Part shown: positions 59,396-64,000 of the stretch, one piece after another
How positions within the stretch are numbered: the first letter of the stretch is position 1
Layout of the letters: every line of letters starts with the position of its first letter
Source of the DNA: Pelobacter seleniigenes DSM 18267
GTDB lineage: Bacteria > Desulfobacterota > Desulfuromonadia > Desulfuromonadales > Geopsychrobacteraceae
Direction of reading: 5' to 3'
Assembly: GCF_000711225.1 (NCBI RefSeq)
Contig: NZ_JOMG01000002.1
Coordinates: forward strand, 1,810,501-1,874,500
DNA: 64,000 nucleotides
The notes under the pieces: generated by a model
What the model saw: only the letters and a program-made list of their open reading frames with translations
The model's database searches: none
What the model was told of the DNA's origin: nothing
Translations under genes and position numbers: made by a program

Positions 59396-60601
59396 TCACT
59401 GTGCCTGCTTCAACATGATCTTGCGCATTGTGTCCAGGCGCTGGGGAAGCCCCTCGTCTTCCAGGTCGGCAACAACTTGAGACAACATATCGGGAATTTT
59501 GATTTGCTGAGGGCATTTTTCGATGCATTGCCCGCATTGAACACACTGCGACGCGTAGCCGGGGACGCCATCCGTCAGATCTCCACCCATGCGAAAAGCG
59601 TAACTCAACCGCGCGACATCAGACTGGTTGAACATATGGAAGTTATTAAACACTTCAAAGCAAATAGGGATATTGACGTCAACCGGACAGGGCATGCAGT
59701 AACCGCAACCGGTGCAACCAACTTTCATCAAGCGGCGATAGGTCATGCCCGCTTCTGCAACCAGTTCAAGCTCTGAGGAGTTTAGAACTCCGGGTCGGGC
59801 CTGTCCTGCCAGAGCCAGGTTCTCATCAATATGGGATTCTTCATTCATCCCGGACAGGATCACCGTCACCTCCGGGCTATTCCAGATCCACAGCAAAGCC
59901 CAGGCCACCGGAGTACGGGGGAACTCGGCCTTCGCCCAGATCTCTTCAATGGCTGGCGGCGGCGTCGGGCGGCCAAGATTGCCACCCCGAAGCGGTTCCA
60001 TGATAATCACGGCCAGGTTTTTTGAAGCCGCATATTTGAGTCCGGCGACTCCGGCCTGGTAGGATTCATCCAGATAATTATACTGAATCTGGCAGAATTC
60101 CCAGGGATAGGCGTCGACGATGCGGTTAAAGTCTTCGGGCAGGCCGTGATATGAGAAACCGGCATTGATAATACGGCCATCGGCCTTGGCCTGATCAAGA
60201 AACTCAAAGATTCCCAACGCCACCATCTTGTCCCAGACAGGGCCGGTGAGGGTGTGAACCAGGTAGTAGTCGATGTGATCCGTCTCCAGCTTTTTCAACT
60301 GGGCATTCAGAAAACGGTCCATATCCTCCCGGGTTTTGACCAAAAATGACGGCAGTTTGGTGGCAAGTTTGACCCGCTCTCGGTAACCTTCCTGCAGGGC
60401 CTTCCCCACGAGGGGTTCACTCTGCCCTGCATGGTATGGCCAGGCGGTATCAATATAATTGACCCCGCGGTCAATAGCCGAGCGGATTTGTGCAATCGCC
60501 CGGGGCTCATCAATCTGTCCATCCCGGGTCGGCAGGCGCATACAGCCGAAGCCTAAAATGGACAATTCATCTCCGTTTTTGGGAACCTTGCGATATAACA
60601 T
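59396..60601 (-). CDS. Aldo/keto reductase with C-terminal 4Fe-4S dicluster domain
   Basis: This is a 401-residue protein. Residues about 1-270 are an aldo/keto reductase barrel with the tetrad in GVNYIDTAWPYH (Asp, Tyr), ATKLPS (Lys) and YLVHTL (His). Residues about 300-380 carry CTGCGYCMPCP and CVQCGQCIEKCP iron-sulfur motifs. Such fusions are common in anaerobes, and their electron donor may be ferredoxin. The start is ATG 60601, preceded by CAAGGAGGA; the frame is open 28 codons further upstream without support. A TATAAT-like -10 lies at 60662-60667 on this strand. Confidence 0.9.
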   Translation of the reverse strand: MLYRKVPKNGDELSILGFGCMRLPTRDGQIDEPRAIAQIRSAIDRGVNYIDTAWPYHAGQSEPLVGKALQEGYRERVKLATKLPSFLVKTREDMDRFLNAQLKKLETDHIDYYLVHTLTGPVWDKMVALGIFEFLDQAKADGRIINAGFSYHGLPEDFNRIVDAYPWEFCQIQYNYLDESYQAGVAGLKYAASKNLAVIIMEPLRGGNLGRPTPPPAIEEIWAKAEFPRTPVAWALLWIWNSPEVTVILSGMNEESHIDENLALAGQARPGVLNSSELELVAEAGMTYRRLMKVGCTGCGYCMPCPVDVNIPICFEVFNNFHMFNQSDVARLSYAFRMGGDLTDGVPGYASQCVQCGQCIEKCPQQIKIPDMLSQVVADLEDEGLPQRLDTMRKIMLKQAQ

Positions 60602-61004
60602 ACTATTCCTCCTTGAGCCTTTTGAAGACAGTCGGGCCAAACAATTGTCCCGTTGGCCTGTATTATATAATTTAATAGTCAACAATCCGTCTTTAAGCTT
60701 CCAGAAAACATTCCGAGACGGGATAAAAGATTTTTTGAATACCGGATGGGCTTTTACACAACCGCTTACGATTCAGATATTGAGATGTTCTGCTTTCTAT
60801 CGGGATAGCCCACAAATGATAGCAAAAAGGGCAGGACGTTTAAAAGGATACCGATAAAAAACCCAAACCGGTAGCATAATCCTGCTTGATTCTTGCCTGA
60901 TTATCCTTGATGAACATGATAGGGGGAGCCTGCTCTTGGCTCAGAGTTTTTGGCAACCAGGTATTGCCTGTTGATTTGTCATCCAACGGTATCCTCACCG
61001 TATT
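60602..61004. other. 403-base gap between two minus-strand genes
   Basis: It contains the AT-rich promoter region of the aldo/keto reductase gene (nearest 100 bases), then unassigned sequence. Near 60930-60945 GAGCCTGCTCTTGGCT resembles the left end of repeat family B (AAGCCTGCTCCTGGCT at 59225-59240), but the rest of that repeat is not evident. The 60459-60857 open frame is a shadow and is rejected. Confidence 0.5.
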
Positions 61005-62444
61005 TTATTTATTGTCTGCAACAAGCTCACCGAGCCGTTTCAAGGCATGATCTATCTGTTCACTGTAGGGATGACCACAAGACAACCGGAGGCAGTTTCG
61101 ATAACGGTTTTGCGCGGTGAATATCGAACCGGGGGCGACTCCTATCCCTTCCGCCAGGGCTTTGGCGTAGATGCGGTTGGTATCGATCTCCTCCGGGAGT
61201 TCCGCCCAGAGAAGAAACCCTCCTTGCGGTCGGCTTAGTCGGGTGGTTGGCGGAAAATATCTTTCCACCGCGGTGGCAACCTGGCTGACCTGCTTTCTGC
61301 ACTTTGCCGAAAAGTTTTTCAGGTGTTTACCGTAGCGACCGTTTGCCAGATAATCTCCCAGTGCAAGCTGGGCAGGGCGGTTGGTGTTAATGGAGGTCGC
61401 CAACTTTCTTTTGAGTAATTTTTCCCGCTGTTCTTTCGCGTAGATCCAGCCGATGCGAAGCCCTGGTGCCAGCATTTTTGAAAAAGAGGAAATGAAAATG
61501 CTATCCGCCCTGGTGCTGAATGATGTCATGGCCAGTGGCCGTGTTCCAGTGAACGGCAGATCGCCAACGATATCGTCTTCAATGAGGGGCACAGCGTGTG
61601 CGGCGAGCAGCTCAGCAATTTCAGCCTTTCTCTGGTCCGGAGTGAGACACCCAAACGGGTTGTTGAAGTTCGGTTGTAGCAGGCAGGCTTTGATTTTGTA
61701 TTTCGCCAGCGCCTGGCGGAGGGCTGCGAAATCGATTCCGGTTTCCGGGTCGGTCGGGATCTCCAGGGCATAAATACCCAGTGTTTCCAGAATGTGCAGA
61801 TAGCCGAAATAACAGGGTGATTCTATAGCAACAGTGTCGCCCGGCCCGGCCAGGGTGGACAGAGTGAGAAAGAGCGCTTCTGTTGCACCATTGGTGACGA
61901 TAATGTCATCCATATGGGCATTGATTCCAGCGTCAAGCATATGATAAGCGATCTGGGCGCGCAACTTTCGGTTGCCAGGGATCTCTTCGTAGCCGTAAGC
62001 ATTTGGGTGTGTGTTTACCGCCAACCGATAGAGTTTGGTCAGTACCGCCGTCGGGAGTAGCTCGGGTGATGGTATGGCGGTACCGAGGGGAATAATGTTG
62101 GTGTTCGCCATGGAATTCAGGACATCGTATTGAAAAGAGAAGGAATCCAACCGGCTCGGTTTTAATTCGGGACAGGTCATCTGCGGCGCCGGTATCCCGC
62201 CAAGTTTTTTTCTGATGTAGAATCCAGACTGAGGGCGCGATTCAAGCGTTCCTTCTGCTTCCAGTTCGAGATAGGCTTTCAGAACCGTACTGATGCTCAC
62301 CCGACCTTTTTTACCCATTTCGCGCAATGAGGGGATGCGGTCACCGGGGAGCAGGGCTCCGCTTTCGATCGCAGACTCGATCTGTCTTTTAACAGCTTCA
62401 TATTTGTAACTATCGGCAAGATCCTGCTGCTGAGAAATCCTCAT
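61005..62444 (-). CDS. MocR-type transcriptional regulator (GntR-HTH plus aminotransferase-like domain)
   Basis: This is a 479-residue protein. Residues about 1-75 form a GntR winged helix (YEAVKRQIESAIESGALLPG, SIPSLREM-like segment, STVLKAYLELEAEGTLESRP). Residues about 120-475 are a fold type I aminotransferase domain with SSFSKMLAPGLRIGW carrying the PLP lysine. MocR proteins sense amino acids or PLP-related ligands. It is divergent from the MFS gene, with two AACTGTTAT direct repeats in the shared region, so it likely controls that transporter and itself. Confidence 0.92.
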   Translation of the reverse strand: MRISQQQDLADSYKYEAVKRQIESAIESGALLPGDRIPSLREMGKKGRVSISTVLKAYLELEAEGTLESRPQSGFYIRKKLGGIPAPQMTCPELKPSRLDSFSFQYDVLNSMANTNIIPLGTAIPSPELLPTAVLTKLYRLAVNTHPNAYGYEEIPGNRKLRAQIAYHMLDAGINAHMDDIIVTNGATEALFLTLSTLAGPGDTVAIESPCYFGYLHILETLGIYALEIPTDPETGIDFAALRQALAKYKIKACLLQPNFNNPFGCLTPDQRKAEIAELLAAHAVPLIEDDIVGDLPFTGTRPLAMTSFSTRADSIFISSFSKMLAPGLRIGWIYAKEQREKLLKRKLATSINTNRPAQLALGDYLANGRYGKHLKNFSAKCRKQVSQVATAVERYFPPTTRLSRPQGGFLLWAELPEEIDTNRIYAKALAEGIGVAPGSIFTAQNRYRNCLRLSCGHPYSEQIDHALKRLGELVADNK

Positions 62445-62454
62445 CTCATCTCCA

Positions 62455-62494
62455 AACTGTTATGTATTCAATTATCAAAAATTGTAACTGTTAT
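62455..62494. promoter_or_regulatory. Direct-repeat operator candidate between MocR and MFS genes
   Basis: AACTGTTAT occurs at 62455-62463 and again at 62486-62494, 31 bases apart, that is about three helical turns and on the same face. Direct repeats of this kind are the usual DNA target of dimeric MocR regulators. It lies just upstream of the regulator gene and about 80 bases before the transporter. Confidence 0.6.
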
Positions 62495-62575
62495 CCTATG
62501 CAAAAAGGACATATTCTGCAAGCAGCAGTTTGGTCGTCGCGGTTTTTTACCGTTTTTCAGCAGTGAGGTGCGATT

Positions 62576-63814
62576 TTGTTGAAGATATCCGATAGACAAA
62601 TGACTTTCCCTGTCCGGGCCGTTTGCGGTGGGATTGTCGCAATGTTCCTGGCTTTTGGAATTGGCCGTTTTGCTTATTCACCGTTGTTGCCACTGATGCA
62701 GGTGCAGGCAGGACTGGCGGTGGATATGGCGGGCTATCTTGCTTCGGCCATGTATTTTGGCTACTTATTCGGCTCAGTTGCCGTAACGAAAACACTTGCG
62801 AAGGTCGGCGCACTCCCGACCTTGTGTTTTGGCCTGACTGTTCTTGTCCTCGGCAGTTGGGCGATGTCGTTCGGTGGTTCCTTTGATGCCTGGGCGCTGA
62901 TGATGTTCTGCATCGGTTTTTCGTCTGCCGCCACTTTTCTGGCGACCCTGTCGATTGTTTTGGGGGTGTTCCTGGAATATGGTGCTGGCTGGTTAACCGC
63001 AATTCTCTATTCCGGGATCGGTTTGGCGATTGTCGTTATCGGGTTCGCTATTCCTGAGATCGCGGTGGTCAGTGGTTGGCAGGGTGGGTGGCGCTTTGTT
63101 GCTTTGACGGCAGCGGTGGCAGGAATTGTTTGCCTGCTATTGTTAGCTCCAATCAGTCGAAGTCTGCGGGGCACGACTTCAACGACAGCCACGACCGCTA
63201 GTTATGGCACAGAGCGCGCGATGATCTTGCTGCTGGTTGCTTATGCTTTGTATGGCTTTGCCAACACGATCGGCAGCACCTTTCTGGTTACGATGTTGGC
63301 ACAGTTTTCCGGATTGCAGGATCGTGCCTATATGGGGTGGGTTCTGGTTGGGATGATGGTGATTCCTTCCTGCATCATTTGGCCGTTAGTTGCCGCACGG
63401 GTCGGCGAAATTAGAACAACGGCCTTCCTACTGGTTCTTCTGGCTCTGGCAAATATCGTTGTTGTGACCTGGCAAAATCGGGTCGGAGTTCTAGTTGCGG
63501 TCGGGATATTCGGCAGTTCTTTTCTGGCTATTCCCGGGCTGGTGCTGGGTATGCTGGGCAAATTGGCCGGCAATAAGAAAGATAAAGTGACCGGTATCGC
63601 GACGATCATCTTCGGTGCATCGATGGTCATCGGACCCTCCGTTGGCGGCTATATCGCCAAGCTGACGAATTCTTTTGATTGGTCACTGATGATGGCAGGA
63701 GGGCTGCTCCTGTTGAGTTCGTTCATTATGATTCTGGCTGAACAAGCAAATCGCTCGGAAACTGTTCAATTATGTGTAATGGATAAAGAAGCTGAATCGC
63801 CGCTATCTCGATAG
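62576..63814 (+). CDS. MFS transporter, YbfB/YjiJ-like
   Basis: This is a 412-residue major-facilitator protein with about 12 helices. The start VCGGIVAMFLAFGIGRFAYS followed by PLLPLMQ is the YbfB/YjiJ family pattern. It starts with TTG at 62576 behind GAGGTG; TTG 62579 and ATG 62600 are alternatives in frame. It is divergent from the MocR regulator, a common pairing. The substrate may be an amino-acid-like or aromatic metabolite that the regulator senses. Confidence 0.88.
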   Translation: MLKISDRQMTFPVRAVCGGIVAMFLAFGIGRFAYSPLLPLMQVQAGLAVDMAGYLASAMYFGYLFGSVAVTKTLAKVGALPTLCFGLTVLVLGSWAMSFGGSFDAWALMMFCIGFSSAATFLATLSIVLGVFLEYGAGWLTAILYSGIGLAIVVIGFAIPEIAVVSGWQGGWRFVALTAAVAGIVCLLLLAPISRSLRGTTSTTATTASYGTERAMILLLVAYALYGFANTIGSTFLVTMLAQFSGLQDRAYMGWVLVGMMVIPSCIIWPLVAARVGEIRTTAFLLVLLALANIVVVTWQNRVGVLVAVGIFGSSFLAIPGLVLGMLGKLAGNKKDKVTGIATIIFGASMVIGPSVGGYIAKLTNSFDWSLMMAGGLLLLSSFIMILAEQANRSETVQLCVMDKEAESPLSR

Positions 63815-63837
63815 AACCCGTGTGAGTGGGGCGGCAA

Positions 63838-63990
63838 GTCTTCTCCCGGTTTTTGGATAATTGGTATTCTCCCCATATGTCCAGACCTTTATGTATGTCA
63901 AAGTCTGGCCAACCTGAAAAAACAGGTCACGGACCCCATGAACCACACCCTCGTCATATCGTATCAAAGGGTGGCTTGCCATCTGCTAAA
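63838..63990 (+). repeat. Intergenic repeat family B, copy after the MFS gene
   Basis: TTCTCCCGGTTTTTGG, ATTGGTATTCTCCCCATATG and TCCAGACCTTTATGTATGTCA align with the 59 kb copy. It continues through an ACCTG/CAGGT mini-hairpin and ATGAACCAC to a CACCCT/AGGGTG inverted repeat. Again it begins about 25 bases after a stop codon. Confidence 0.6.
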
Positions 63991-64000
63991 TCTAAACGCT

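Noticed and set aside
60459-60857. 132-codon + strand frame overlapping the aldo/keto reductase start
   Set aside because: It overlaps the well-supported start and promoter region of the minus-strand gene and has no domain.
1-64000. CRISPR arrays, rRNA, tRNA and transposase genes
   Set aside because: I saw no regularly spaced repeats, no tRNA cloverleaf with conserved TTCRANY/CCA arrangement, no rRNA blocks and no DDE or tyrosine-recombinase product in the window.

Overview
The window looks like part of a Desulfuromonadales-type (Geobacter/Desulfuromonas/Pelobacter-like) deltaproteobacterial chromosome. This is an inference from the layout and protein style: a full nuoD-N run whose NuoF carries an extra two-cluster ferredoxin tail, an anaerobe's set of B12/radical-SAM enzymes, a 4Fe-4S aldo/keto reductase and a TctCBA-type transporter. 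I could run no database search, so the genus is not fixed.

Layout. (1) 28-13606: nuoD, E, F, G, H, I, J, K, L, M and N, one operon on + (nuoABC presumably lie upstream), closed by a clear Rho-independent terminator. (2) 13802-18809: housekeeping genes, namely a UbiD-family decarboxylase, recQ, a GTG-started exonuclease III and a BamE/SmpA-like secreted protein. (3) 18849-48618: about 30 kb, 31 genes, all on +, mostly overlapping or a few bases apart. This is a type II polyketide/fatty-acid-like cluster of the aryl polyene/flexirubin kind. It has an aromatic amino acid ammonia-lyase of the bacterial tyrosine-lyase style, an aryl-CoA ligase, four intact ketosynthases, two cysteine-less ketosynthase-like partners, three acyl carrier proteins, ketoreductase, two hotdog dehydratases, thioesterase, three acyltransferase-type enzymes, a LolA-like protein, an MMPL exporter, a DUF3261 lipoprotein and a GT2-DUF2062 protein. 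Into this are built features not in the canonical aryl polyene set: three successive B12-binding radical SAM enzymes, a CrtI-like FAD oxidoreductase, a PagL-like protein, and a terminal block of BtrH-like acyltransferase, ABC exporter, third ACP and membrane-linked methyltransferase. (4) 48619-64000: an AT-richer, patchier accessory region with small orphan genes, a TctC-TctB-TctA transporter followed by a Gfo/Idh/MocA dehydrogenase, a class IV (D-amino-acid type) aminotransferase, an actin-like fragment protein, membrane and beta-barrel orphans, an Fe-S aldo/keto reductase, and a divergent MocR regulator/MFS exporter pair.

How it works together. The predicted product of region 3 starts from a deaminated aromatic amino acid (probably p-coumarate from tyrosine). 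It is activated by the ligase, extended on ACPs by KS/KS-like pairs with KR and DH steps so that a conjugated chain is left, possibly modified by the CrtI-like and radical SAM enzymes, and moved to a lipid or envelope acceptor and the outer membrane by the acyltransferases, LolA/MMPL/DUF3261 set and ABC exporter. No DarA/DarB-type dialkylresorcinol genes are visible, so the acceptor is unknown. The combination of an aryl polyene core with a CrtI-like enzyme and three B12-radical SAM enzymes (the last two recall proposed ladderane gene sets) is the best candidate here for an undescribed pathway.

Non-coding structure is also notable: a 140-bp dispersed repeat in opposite orientations 40 kb apart, a second repeat family sitting at gene 3' ends only in the accessory region, a four-hairpin intergenic element directly after the biosynthetic cluster, a terminator inside the tct operon, and a 31-bp-spaced direct-repeat operator between the MocR and MFS genes.
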